Position numbers and translations under genes: made by a program. Positions 42,103-49,994 of a stretch of DNA of 49,994 nucleotides are shown here, in pieces; position 1 is the first letter of the stretch; each line of letters begins with the position of its first letter. The stretch comes from an uncultured Bacillota bacterium (lineage in GTDB: Bacteria > Bacillota_I > Bacilli_A > RF39 > UBA660), in assembly GCA_946617625.1 (NCBI GenBank), contig CAMOKF010000001.1, forward strand, positions 86,064 through 136,057, given 5' to 3'. The notes beneath the pieces were generated by a model. It was not told the origin of the DNA, did no database searches, and worked only from the letters and a program-made list of their open reading frames with translations.

Positions 42103-43949
42103 TAAAACTCTCCTTCATCTTCAAATGAACCGAATTCAACAGTCTCTTCAACTCCAGTATCTTCAAAACCTGTATTTTCTCCACCAAAATCTTCTGGTGG
42201 TCCACTAGGTTCTCCTCCACCTCTGAAGTCTCCTAACATATCTCCACCCATATCACTTGACATTGAATGACCTGATGATGTACCGAAACCATCTTCTTCC
42301 ATAGCTTCATCAGCAAACTCATCTTCTTCTTGAGTTCCTTTGTCTTCTTCTAAGATATCTGATAGTTCATTGTCTGATAGATAAATGTTTACAAAGTATT
42401 CAAATACTTTCTTCTTAGTTTCATCTGTATAACTATCTCCAAGTAATTCTATAAATGAACTAATTAGGTCTAATCTTATTCCCATAGTTTCATCTCTTTC
42501 AGCATCTTCTGTAGTTGCTGGTGAAACCATACGAACTTTGAACTTATTTACATATCCATCAAAACCTTTATCTAATGCAAATAGATTTAATAAATCTGTT
42601 ATACCTTGAACATAAGCATTTTGTATTCTCTTTATTGTTCTAGCATATCTTGCATCTAGTTTAGTTAAAGATGTACCACCACTAAATCCTGCGGCATCAT
42701 CCGTAAATCCTAAAAATTGTTTTGGAACTTTAAGTCCACCAAACAATTTATTTGAATAATAATCTAAATCTGCAATAGATTTAATATCTACATCTCCACC
42801 CACATTACTCATTGAAATAGTACCTTTACCATTTCTTGTAGGTATATAAAGTATGTTATCAATAGGACCAGGAGCTGCTTGACTCTTAAATCTTCCTACA
42901 TCTTTATCTAACATATTTCTCTGTTCCATCATTTGCTTTAATCTCTTTAGCAAATTAGAAACTTGAGATTTTGTCATATCTCCTACTTCTACTTGAAGTA
43001 ATCTAATAATTGAAGAACGAGTAATTCTATTTAGAAGAATAGCATCTTCCATTAATTTAACTTCTTGATATATTTTGTATATATCATAAAGAATAGATTT
43101 ACCACGTTTAATTTTATATTCTTCTACAACCTCTTTAGTTTCGTGAGTTTTCTTATCCTCGCCTGTAAATACAATAGCTAACTTCTCTGGAAATCTAGTT
43201 ACTGTATTTGAAAGTGTTATATGAATATAGTTTCTAGGGTCACAAACAGTTTTATTTAAACTATTCTCTGCCTGATATGTATATGTATTCATAAGACCTT
43301 GTGTTTTAAAATCTGATTGGTCTTCAACTGGAATCTTTACAAAACCAACTGTCTTATCTTTTTTAACTAAATCAAATATCTCACAAGGATTATTTACCAT
43401 TTCAATAGATTCTTCCATTACTGAACCTTTTCTAGGTTTCTTAATGTTTGTGAATCCATCATTATATCCTCTGTCATTTTCAATTTCTTGAGTTAAATCT
43501 GTAAATGTTTCTAGATATAAATCACCATATAAACAAAGAGCATATATGTGTTCCCAACAATTTTTGTTTAAATCTAAAATATCTACAAGTCTATTACCAA
43601 ATTGAGCAATTTCTGTATCATCACTATCTACCCAAATAATTTTTCCGTCTCTGTTATATTGAGTAGCATCATCTGCATACATTTCTAATGCTGAGGCAAT
43701 AATACTATCTAACTTCATTTCATCATAGACTTTGTATAATTGTTCTCTAGTATCAGATACAATTCTTAGTTTATCTAAATCTGAAGCATCTACAAATACA
43801 TCTGTATCTGCTGCTTTCAATAATTCATCACCAAGAGTTTTTCCCTGAGACGCAATATGAACTCCTGTATTATTATCAGGAGCTTTTACTCTAATTCCAA
43901 GAACATCTTCTGTAAATATTTTCCATCTACTTTTATTGTTTGTTGGCAT
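42102..43949 (-). CDS. Portal protein, gp20-like
   Basis: This 615-residue protein has the portal layout: a start with SRWKIFTEDVLGI, then LDSIIASALEMYADDATQYN near residue 80 (a common portal phrase), a wing region with YHI-like NYIHITLSN, a long stem helix region with LMEDAILLNRITRSSIIRLL, and a conserved KVPKQFLGF followed by GGTSLTKLDARYARTIKRIQ. The last 90 residues are acidic and Gly-rich. It forms the dodecameric DNA gate and docks terminase. It follows the terminase gene as in most phages; in T4, gp20 has 524 residues. Confidence 0.88.
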   Translation of the reverse strand: MPTNNKSRWKIFTEDVLGIRVKAPDNNTGVHIASQGKTLGDELLKAADTDVFVDASDLDKLRIVSDTREQLYKVYDEMKLDSIIASALEMYADDATQYNRDGKIIWVDSDDTEIAQFGNRLVDILDLNKNCWEHIYALCLYGDLYLETFTDLTQEIENDRGYNDGFTNIKKPRKGSVMEESIEMVNNPCEIFDLVKKDKTVGFVKIPVEDQSDFKTQGLMNTYTYQAENSLNKTVCDPRNYIHITLSNTVTRFPEKLAIVFTGEDKKTHETKEVVEEYKIKRGKSILYDIYKIYQEVKLMEDAILLNRITRSSIIRLLQVEVGDMTKSQVSNLLKRLKQMMEQRNMLDKDVGRFKSQAAPGPIDNILYIPTRNGKGTISMSNVGGDVDIKSIADLDYYSNKLFGGLKVPKQFLGFTDDAAGFSGGTSLTKLDARYARTIKRIQNAYVQGITDLLNLFALDKGFDGYVNKFKVRMVSPATTEDAERDETMGIRLDLISSFIELLGDSYTDETKKKVFEYFVNIYLSDNELSDILEEDKGTQEEDEFADEAMEEDGFGTSSGHSMSSDMGGDMLGDFRGGGEPSGPPEDFGGENTGFEDTGVEETVEFGSFEDEGEF

Positions 43950-43960
43950 ATACCCTCTTT

Positions 43961-45568
43961 TTAAAAAATTAACATACTATCATCTTGATGTGAGAAAAAT
44001 GCATTTTCTAATTCATCATCAGTAACTGTAGCATTTTCTTGTCTTGTCATTGTACTTCTTAATTGTTTCAATCTTTTATCTTGTTCCTCTTTTATCTCTT
44101 GTTCGTGTTGCATATTATCTAACTCTGTACTCATCAAATCTGCTACACTTTGTTCTTCTTGTTTAGGAACACTAGTAATATCTGATTTTAATTGAGCTAA
44201 ATACTTATCTTCTGGTGTAATATAAACATCTTCATTTGTATCTACAATAGCTGTATAATCTTCAATTACATTTAAATCTAATGGGTCAACATTTAATGAA
44301 GCATTATATAAAGCACCAGCTAAACTATCGGCACCATCCTTTTCTCCTTCAGGAGGGTGATCAACTTTTCCTGTCTGATTATTTTGTTCAAGATTTATTA
44401 ACTGATTATAAATCTCTTCTGTATTATTTAATAATCTAATTCTTCTTTCATTTATTGAAGCCTTTAGATACATATAACCATCAGGTTTTTTATCTAAAGA
44501 TATTATAGATGCATTAAATCCAGCTTGTATAAACTGTTGTTTACTATCTGCTGATTGGAATCCATCTAATGAAACTCCCTGAATATTTAATCCAAGTCTA
44601 TGTCTTAACCAATAAATAAATTTTCTATTTTTCTCAAGACTTATCTCATCTCCAGTAGGACATTGTATTTCAACAGTAAAAGCGTGTTTATATACAAATT
44701 CGTGTACTGGAGCATATTCACCATCTTGATATTGTTGCTCTTCTCGTAAACCAATTACCCATACACCTGATATACCAGTTTTATCACCCGTTAATGATGT
44801 ATCAATATGAATAAACATAGGCTTACTGATAAGTGCACTATCTAATTTTATAGTACTAAAAAAGTCCTGTATCAGCATACTATCAGATGTACCTATACTG
44901 ATAACATTGTTTGTAAATGGGTTCTCTGAACTACATTTTGCACTGTCTATACTATCATAAGATATAAACTTAGTAACTAATGAAGTAGATATACCAGCAA
45001 ATTCCATTAATGACCTATCTACATCTCTTTCAAAGTCTTTCTTTAACTCTAATGGTACTGCTAATAATCTATATCCTTGTTGTTTTATAGCATCTAAATC
45101 TTCTCCAGGTCTTACTATTCTTGAATTTAATTTCTTATCTCCTACTGCAACATAGAATCTTTTATCTGAAAATGTACCTTTAGGTTTTACATTCCATTGA
45201 GGTTCATCTGATATAAATACATCTTTTTCATCTTTTACTGTTTCTATATATGATTCTACGAAATCTTGTTCTGATTTCTTTGATGATACTAGAAATAATT
45301 TTGCTTGTAATACACCACCAAATGTAAATCTTGATTGCATTCTTCGTTTTACACTTGTATATGTATCCATTATTTTAGATTTAGTATAATCTATATTACT
45401 ACCCTTAACAAAATTAATCTAAATTTCGTCAAGAATTCCACAATTATGAGATACAACATATCTATTATTGGTCTTTATTAAAAAGTTATTATTTGGTGTA
45501 GCCAATACAACATCATATACTGGAATTGGCTCATCGTATTTAACTTTTATAATACTAGAAATCTTCAC
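43961..45568 (-). CDS. Large terminase C-terminal half with split-intein IntC and internal UAG
   Basis: GTG at 45568 follows a strong AGGGGAGGTGA site and opens one continuous frame to 43961, apart from one UAG at 45421-45419. Codons 1-42 are an intein C-terminal fragment. Codons 43-49 are CGILDEI, which looks like the Walker B motif of large terminases. After UAG the frame continues INFVKGSNIDYTKSK, then YTSVKRRMQSRF and FLVSSKKSEQDFVESYI (the ATPase coupling motif). The RNase H-like nuclease follows, with Asp in FIHIDTS, VSLDGF and KDGADSLAGAL (residues 190, 269 and 348 counted from the Met at 45370). The Met at 45370 has no ribosome binding site and would lose Walker B, so it is not a good start. 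The N-terminal half with Walker A must lie elsewhere. Function: ATP-driven DNA packaging and cutting. Confidence 0.8.
45416..45424 (-). promoter_or_regulatory. In-frame UAG flanked by identical AUU codons (recoding candidate)
   Basis: The mRNA reads GAA AUU UAG AUU AAU UUU. Removing one AUU and the UAG gives LDEINF, the expected terminase sequence (related terminases have LDEMNF). This arrangement, a take-off codon followed by UAG and a matching landing codon, is that of the T4 gene 60 bypass, but with only six bases skipped. Plain read-through would add two residues instead (LDEI-x-INF). Reinitiation at a rare ATA codon after AAGGG, ten codons on, is a third possibility. It is also compatible with a true nonsense mutation or sequence error. 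Confidence 0.45.
45443..45568 (-). other. C-terminal split-intein fragment (IntC)
   Basis: The 42 codons encode KISSIIKVKYDEPI at the start, then VYDVVLATPNNNFLI (intein block F) and RYVVSHN followed by Cys (block G: penultimate His, terminal Asn, and Cys as the first extein residue). The length is in the range of known IntC fragments, and the start codon with its own strong ribosome binding site shows that it is a separate polypeptide. No N-terminal intein fragment or Walker A half is present elsewhere in the window. Function: splice in trans with an IntN-bearing terminase N-half. Confidence 0.85.
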
Positions 45569-45605
45569 GAAATATCACCTCCCCTCAAAATACTAAAATT
45601 ATTAC

Positions 45606-45740
45606 TTATTTAAACTTAATAACTTTACCACTTTTTGAATGTTTTGAAACCTTTTCTAATATAAATATAAGGTCTTCAACAATCTTTTTTGGCATATCTT
45701 TATCTAGTATTTTTTCTCTGTATTTATTTAAATTATTCAA
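45606..45740 (-). CDS. Possible small protein between lysine-rich genes and terminase
   Basis: The frame from TTG at 45740 to TAA at 45606 encodes 44 residues, starting with NNLNKYREKILDKDMPKKIV and ending SKHSKSGKVIKFK. It is helical and basic with no recognised family. The frame is open further up to the end of the 274-residue gene. There is an AAAGAG before TTG with longish spacing. It may be a real small gene or a relic. It lies directly upstream of the IntC gene. Confidence 0.35.
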   Translation of the reverse strand: MNNLNKYREKILDKDMPKKIVEDLIFILEKVSKHSKSGKVIKFK

Positions 45741-45762
45741 AATATAATCCCACTCTTTAAAT

Positions 45763-46587
45763 TTAACCTAAACTACCAAAAATCTCTTCTCTAAATTCCC
45801 ATTTTCCATTTTTGTACATAGCACCTAAAAAATAATCTGTACCATTAGATGAGTTGGTTGATTCATAATAAAAATAAAATCTACTATGCCAATAATAACC
45901 ATTTTTATCTCTATCTACTATGGAATTATTGCTTTTAACAATAAAAGTATTAAATAATGGCTGTAACCAAGCAGGTAGGTCTTTTACTAAATTAGAACTA
46001 GTAATTTCAGGATGTAATTTATCTCTATCATCATACGCGTATCTTCCTGTACTATATCCGCCACCTTTAAATTCAACATTAAGTTCTAAATTTGGAAAAT
46101 TTAATATACTTCTTATTTTATCAAATAATTCATCAAAAGGAATATTTTTAACAAATTCATTCCTTTCTTCAACCTCATTGTGTACATTATCTTCTTTTAA
46201 TTCTCTTCCTCTAATAATACTTTCAAACTTATTCTCCATAATTATCTCCTTTTTACTTAAATATTCTTCTAATAGTTTATTTTCACTAACTCTTTCAGCA
46301 GGTGTATAACTACTATAAACTTCTACTTCATCCATTAATGATAATATGTCATTAGCCATTTCTTCATCAACATCTTCGACATCATAATACATATCTTCTA
46401 ATTCATTTAATATCTCATATGAATTATTTACTATTGCAGACATTGTATCTCCTACAATACCATCATATTTATCATTATCTAGATTAGGTAAATAATCATC
46501 ATATGTATCTGAAAATTCATATGCATCATAATCATCTTCTAGCTGTATTAATTTTTGTGCTAATAATTCTAATTTCTCTAAACCCAT
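45763..46587 (-). CDS. Unknown acidic protein
   Basis: A 274-residue protein: an acidic helical first half (MGLEKLELLAQKLIQLEDDY, then YEILNELEDMYYDVEDVDEE), then MENKFESIIRGRELKED inside, which resembles the start of other genes of the head region, followed by a second domain with IVDRDKNGYYWHSRFYFYYE. The internal Met at about residue 116 with a preceding AAAGGAGATAAT ribosome binding site could start a second, shorter product of 159 residues. No family recognised. Confidence 0.6.
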   Translation of the reverse strand: MGLEKLELLAQKLIQLEDDYDAYEFSDTYDDYLPNLDNDKYDGIVGDTMSAIVNNSYEILNELEDMYYDVEDVDEEMANDILSLMDEVEVYSSYTPAERVSENKLLEEYLSKKEIIMENKFESIIRGRELKEDNVHNEVEERNEFVKNIPFDELFDKIRSILNFPNLELNVEFKGGGYSTGRYAYDDRDKLHPEITSSNLVKDLPAWLQPLFNTFIVKSNNSIVDRDKNGYYWHSRFYFYYESTNSSNGTDYFLGAMYKNGKWEFREEIFGSLG

Positions 46588-46596
46588 AATTACCTC

Positions 46597-47478
46597 TTAT
46601 ATTTTGTCTATCTCTTTTTCTAAAGATTCTAGGTAATCTACTGCCCATTTATAATAACTATTAAATCTTTCTATATCAGATTCATTATTAGAATCCATAG
46701 ATTTATCTCTGTATTCTTTTAATTTATCTAATTTCTCTAATACATAAGTATAATATCTACAAGCACTACCTAAACAGCTAAAAGCATTACTAATAGCAGA
46801 ACTGTTAACATCATTATAATTACTAATATCATATTTATTTTGAATACTATCAAATAATCTATCTTTAGCAGATTCTATTCTATTATATAAATCATCTAGA
46901 GAAACTTTATATTTATTATAAGTATCTTTAAAATTATAATTAAATAATCTAATCTGCCAATATTCTGGAGTAGGTATTTCATATCCGGATTTATCTCTTC
47001 CATTTGGAGTTTCCCATTCAGCATCATCTCCCCAGTAATCAGTATCTTTCTTTTGTCCACCATATTCTCCACTATATAAATCTCTAGGGTCCTCATAAGA
47101 ATCTTTATCGGGTTTAAGATTAGATTCATCTACTGAAATAACTGCAATCTTATCAGCGTTATCTAATAATTGTTTTCTACTCCAATCTTGATATTTACGA
47201 GGTCCTTTATTGTCGCTAAAACTAGAAGAATATGCTACAACATCTTCGTGATGCTTACCATTACTCCAACTATCATCATATTCAAAGTAGAATATAATAA
47301 CATCTCCATTATTCCATTCTGGAGCTCGATTGGTCATTTTAGACATTACAGTAAATTTACAATTATGTAAATCAATACCTTTTCTATTAATGCTATTTAA
47401 AACATCTTTATTAGCATTTTTAATAAACCAATCAGGTAAGTTTTGCATACTTTCTTTTAATACTATTTTTTCTACCAT
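46597..47478 (-). CDS. Unknown protein, 293 residues
   Basis: It starts MVEKIVLKESMQNLPDWFIK, has a compact region with PEWNNGDVIIFYFEYDDSWS and a helical C-terminus with YYTYVLEKLDKLKEYRDKSM. The IVLKES start resembles possible (I/L)-x-E prohead cleavage motifs seen in neighbouring genes. No family recognised. Located between neck-like and terminase genes. Confidence 0.6.
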   Translation of the reverse strand: MVEKIVLKESMQNLPDWFIKNANKDVLNSINRKGIDLHNCKFTVMSKMTNRAPEWNNGDVIIFYFEYDDSWSNGKHHEDVVAYSSSFSDNKGPRKYQDWSRKQLLDNADKIAVISVDESNLKPDKDSYEDPRDLYSGEYGGQKKDTDYWGDDAEWETPNGRDKSGYEIPTPEYWQIRLFNYNFKDTYNKYKVSLDDLYNRIESAKDRLFDSIQNKYDISNYNDVNSSAISNAFSCLGSACRYYTYVLEKLDKLKEYRDKSMDSNNESDIERFNSYYKWAVDYLESLEKEIDKI

Positions 47479-47482
47479 AATT

Positions 47483-47668
47483 TTATTCTCCTCTTTTCTC
47501 TAATTCTTCAGCCATAAACAGAAATATTTCGTGTACTTCTAATATAGTATCTTGGTCTTCTTTATCTAGCCACTCTGTCCAAATGTCTTCTGGTATTTTT
47601 GATATAAATTCTGCATAATCTTCACAAAAATTATATGCTTCAATAGATGTTAAATTATTCATAATCAT
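47483..47668 (-). CDS. Small protein, 61 residues
   Basis: It starts MIMNNLTSIEAYNFCEDYAE and ends EVHEIFLFMAEELEKRGE; it is helical and acidic. The start codon overlaps the stop of the upstream gene by one base, which suggests coupled translation. No family recognised. Confidence 0.5.
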   Translation of the reverse strand: MIMNNLTSIEAYNFCEDYAEFISKIPEDIWTEWLDKEDQDTILEVHEIFLFMAEELEKRGE

Positions 47669-48324
47669 TAATCTCCTTCTTTATTTATTGGTAAATCTAT
47701 ACTTTCTTTCTCTATTAAGTCTTCATCTTCAATTTTAGGACTATACATTTCAAAAGTAAAGTCCATATCAATTTGAGATTCATCATAAGACTTCCAAAGA
47801 TAAGCGTTATCTATATACATTCCTATTGTTTGTCTAAAATATCTTCCTCTATTTTTATGTTCTGCAATATCTGAATTATCTTCAACTGTATCATCTAGTA
47901 TTAAATTAAACACGTGTTGAATATCTAATCCATAAGGAATGTCTACTAATAATGTTGGATGAGTCGATAAGTAAAAAATTAATTCTCTCATTATCAAATC
48001 ATTTTCTTTTCTAGTATCTGTAAATACATCTACTTGATAATTTATATTAATAGGCATCATTCTGACACCTTTGAAATATATTATTCCCGATTCTTCATCT
48101 ACATAATGACCTAGTTCAGAGCCAGTAAATTTCATTGAGTGATTTCTACTATCATTTATTGCCCAACCAGTTCTAGTAATATTTATAATTGGTAATTGTA
48201 AATCATCTCTACCAATAAAAGCTTTAAAATCAAAAAGATTCTCTACAACATTTATAGATACATCTTTATTAAATATTTTATTAAATGACTTTACTATTGA
48301 TTCATCGTATGCGTATACGCTCAT
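47668..48324 (-). CDS. Probable tail sheath terminator / neck protein, gp15-like
   Basis: The 218-residue protein has an order of segments like T4 gp15: an N-terminal helix with VKSFNKIFNKDVSINV, then QLPIINITRTGWAIND, a strand-helix segment MPININYQVDVFTDTRKEND with LIMRELIFYLSTHP, then LLVDIPYG and a final strand region GRYFRQTIGMYIDNAYLW. In gp15, a similar IYELSIFTRYEDD...EQILPYF precedes a C-terminal strand set. gp15 caps the sheath and tube and joins the tail to the head. The gene overlaps its upstream neighbour by 23 bases. Assignment is by pattern, not by a search. Confidence 0.62.
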   Translation of the reverse strand: MSVYAYDESIVKSFNKIFNKDVSINVVENLFDFKAFIGRDDLQLPIINITRTGWAINDSRNHSMKFTGSELGHYVDEESGIIYFKGVRMMPININYQVDVFTDTRKENDLIMRELIFYLSTHPTLLVDIPYGLDIQHVFNLILDDTVEDNSDIAEHKNRGRYFRQTIGMYIDNAYLWKSYDESQIDMDFTFEMYSPKIEDEDLIEKESIDLPINKEGD

Positions 48325-48775
48325 TTATTTTTATTTCTCCTAACTTATTAGCTATATATGATTTCCAATAACCTAATATATTTCTTTTATATTTATAAAC
48401 TACTTTACTGATAAATGCTGTAGGTGGACAATTATCATTTCCTTTATCTAAAAATCTAGCAACTGTTTCTAATTTAGTTCTACTCATTGGTAAATAACCT
48501 TTGATATAAATAATACACATATCATTCTTTAATATTTTATAATCTATGTTGTTAATAATTAAATCTACAACATATCTCATATTTATATTATCAGATTTAT
48601 CTATCCAATTTATCCAAGTAGCATCTAATAGTATTTTTTCTCTATCAATGAACTTTTGATATATTAAACCATTTGAAATATCAAACTTAATACTCTTGAC
48701 TAATGATTTACAAAAGTCATTTAAGACTCTTCTGTGTTTAGTTGTTAAATCTTCAAACTTAAACTGTAATATCAT
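48302..48775 (-). CDS. Unknown protein, possible head-tail joining factor
   Basis: The 157-residue product starts MILQFKFEDLTTKHRRVLND and ends KSYIANKLGEIKINERIRIR; it is basic and helical with an MRYVVDLIINNIDYKILKND strand-turn. Both ends overlap neighbouring genes (TAATG at 48775 and a TGA inside the next gene), which shows tight coupling with the gp15-like and SWIM genes. No family recognised. Confidence 0.6.
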   Translation of the reverse strand: MILQFKFEDLTTKHRRVLNDFCKSLVKSIKFDISNGLIYQKFIDREKILLDATWINWIDKSDNINMRYVVDLIINNIDYKILKNDMCIIYIKGYLPMSRTKLETVARFLDKGNDNCPPTAFISKVVYKYKRNILGYWKSYIANKLGEIKINERIRIR

Positions 48776-49587
48776 TACTCTTCATCTTCTTCAGTAGTTT
48801 CTTCATCTACTTCAATTTCATCTTCAACATTTTCTTCTGGCTCTTCTTCAGGTTCTTCTTCAACATCATCAGTTGATTTATTCTTTTCTAAACCCTTTCT
48901 CCACTTATTTACGTATTTATCTTTATCGCTATCGTCCTTAGCATTTTTAGCTTTAGCTAAGTAATATGCTCCCATATTCTTTGTTAATGCTTCTTCAGGA
49001 ATATCTAATGCTTGAGCGAATGATTTTGGATGACGTTTAATATAATCATTCAACCAACTAGATACTTTTGTTAACCAAGATTTATTGTTTAATAATGAAA
49101 ACAAATGTTTACATACTGAACCTATATCATTATTTGGATTTCTTATTTCTTTGCCGTTATCATTTTGTGGAGTACCATAATTAAATCCACTTTGAGTAGC
49201 CCAGAATTTATATCTATAAATCCAGTCAGGACAAGTACAATTAACTTCTAAATTATCAGTATCATCAATAGATATTAATAATGCTCTTTGTATATCATTA
49301 AATGTAACTGTTTCTGCACCTTTACTGTGTATTATATTTCTTAAGTTTTCTAAAAATGTACTAAAAGATAATGTACAAGTATATAAATCAGTACCTTTTA
49401 TATCTACTTCAATAGTAAGTCTATCTTCTGAAAATAACTTACCCATATCAATAGCTCTACAATTAGATTTTTTATTTATATAACTTTTACTTCTTACTAC
49501 TCTACCAGGACTTTCTCTTCTCGTTTTATTTCTAATACTAGTTCTAGTTGGACTAGCTGCTGGTCCTTCTAATAATACTCTAATCAT
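48775..49587 (-). CDS. SWIM-type zinc finger protein
   Basis: The 270-residue product contains CTCPDW (Cys117, Cys119) and, 40 residues later, VCKHLF (Cys159, His161), the C-x-C-x(n)-C-x-H pattern of SWIM zinc fingers, which bind DNA or proteins. The basic start (RTSIRNKTRRESPGRVVRSK) and an acidic end (EEEPEEEPEENVEDEIEVDE) flank it. SWIM-type proteins are found in several large phages near head and terminase genes, but their role there is not known to me. The start MIRVLLEGPAAS has a GGAGG ribosome binding site. Confidence 0.7.
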   Translation of the reverse strand: MIRVLLEGPAASPTRTSIRNKTRRESPGRVVRSKSYINKKSNCRAIDMGKLFSEDRLTIEVDIKGTDLYTCTLSFSTFLENLRNIIHSKGAETVTFNDIQRALLISIDDTDNLEVNCTCPDWIYRYKFWATQSGFNYGTPQNDNGKEIRNPNNDIGSVCKHLFSLLNNKSWLTKVSSWLNDYIKRHPKSFAQALDIPEEALTKNMGAYYLAKAKNAKDDSDKDKYVNKWRKGLEKNKSTDDVEEEPEEEPEENVEDEIEVDEETTEEDEE

Positions 49588-49591
49588 AGAG

Positions 49592-49915
49592 TTAAACCTC
49601 CATTAACCTCTTAACATATACTACTATATCTTGTAATGTTTTAAGTTGTTCTTCTGATAAATTATAATCTGCACCTTCTGTATACTCTATTGATAAATCT
49701 CTTTTAACTTGTTTTCTAAATTCATCAATATCATATTTAGCAGTTAATGTAAATAAATACTCATCTATAAATACTGTAGCTATTAACTTTAAATCATTGT
49801 TTTGTTCAGTACCTGTAACTATTGTATTTTCAAATATATATTCTTCAGAATCTTGTAATTCTTCTGATACTGAAATTAGTATTTGTTTGTAATCTACATC
49901 TTCTTTTAATTTCAT
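49592..49915 (-). CDS. Unknown protein, 107 residues
   Basis: It starts MKLKEDVDYKQILISVSEEL and contains VTGTEQNNDLKLIATVFIDE, then an alpha-helical end. It follows the partial gene directly, the upstream TAA touching its ATG. No family recognised. Confidence 0.55.
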   Translation of the reverse strand: MKLKEDVDYKQILISVSEELQDSEEYIFENTIVTGTEQNNDLKLIATVFIDEYLFTLTAKYDIDEFRKQVKRDLSIEYTEGADYNLSEEQLKTLQDIVVYVKRLMEV

Positions 49916-49994
49916 TTATTTGTCTCTTTCTATAACATCTTTCATAATAATAGTTTTAACTTGTTTATTATTAAACTCTCTTACAAAGTCGTAT
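49916..49994 (-). CDS. 3' end of an upstream gene
   Basis: The frame at the right edge encodes YDFVREFNNKQVKTIIMKDV and then IERDK and TAA at 49916-49918. It is open to the window edge, so only the last 25 codons are seen. The stop directly precedes the next ATG. Function cannot be stated. Confidence 0.6.
   Translation of the reverse strand, partial: YDFVREFNNKQVKTIIMKDVIERDK

Noticed and set aside
45371-45421. Met at 45370 as true terminase start
   Set aside because: No ribosome binding site precedes it, and 16 upstream codons in the same frame carry terminase sequence up to the UAG.
1-49994. tRNA genes, CRISPR arrays, insertion sequences
   Set aside because: None seen by eye; the repeats present are explained by related group I introns and duplicated spike genes.

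Overview
The window is a piece of the late (virion) region of a large, strongly A+T-rich tailed phage with a T4-like contractile tail. Every gene I can support lies on the minus strand, so transcription runs from high to low coordinates. Genes are tightly packed, often with stop/start overlaps, and many have strong GGAGG-type ribosome binding sites. The hub proteins carry several cell-wall-lytic domains. Together these features suggest a Gram-positive, probably Firmicutes (gut Clostridia-like) host; that is inference, because nothing in the window names the host.

Layout in transcription order. 49994-45600: a partial gene and small proteins, including a SWIM zinc-finger protein and a gp15-like sheath-terminator candidate. 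45568-43961: the C-terminal half of the large terminase, preceded in frame by the C-terminal half of a split intein and interrupted by one in-frame UAG. 43949-38156: portal, four unrecognised small proteins, and a prohead protease fused to a coiled-coil scaffold. 38135-33496: the major capsid protein gene, broken by three group I introns plus a fourth intron-like core, with two zinc-finger/PD-(D/E)XK homing endonucleases and one decayed GIY-YIG endonuclease. 33406-29612: an Ig-like head protein, neck proteins, and an acidic/arginine-rich zinc-ribbon protein. 29611-21351: tail sheath, tail tube, a gp26-like tail assembly chaperone with a probable +1 frameshift extension, small proteins and the tape measure. 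21345-6963: hub and baseplate genes (gp53-like, gp27-like, two paralogous gp5-like spike/lysin proteins, gp25-like, gp6-like, gpI/gp7-like, and fibre or adaptor proteins). 6937-1: a very large fibre or baseplate protein that runs off the left edge, with at least 2312 codons and no in-frame stop.

The genes form a standard head-packaging-neck-tail-baseplate set. The unusual content is how three essential genes are expressed. Terminase needs protein trans-splicing with a partner outside the window, and also a way past UAG; the UAG sits between two identical AUU codons. Capsid needs RNA self-splicing of at least three introns. The tail assembly chaperone probably uses a +1 slip at UUU UGA. The capsid gene also has two alternative C-terminal ends, one directly in front of a homing endonuclease and one behind an intron core.

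UAG is used as an ordinary terminal stop in several genes here (tape measure, gp6-like, sheath-upstream gene, Ig-like protein). Genome-wide UAG reassignment is therefore unlikely, and the terminase UAG looks like a local event. All family assignments come from reading motifs by eye and from memory of the families; no search was run.
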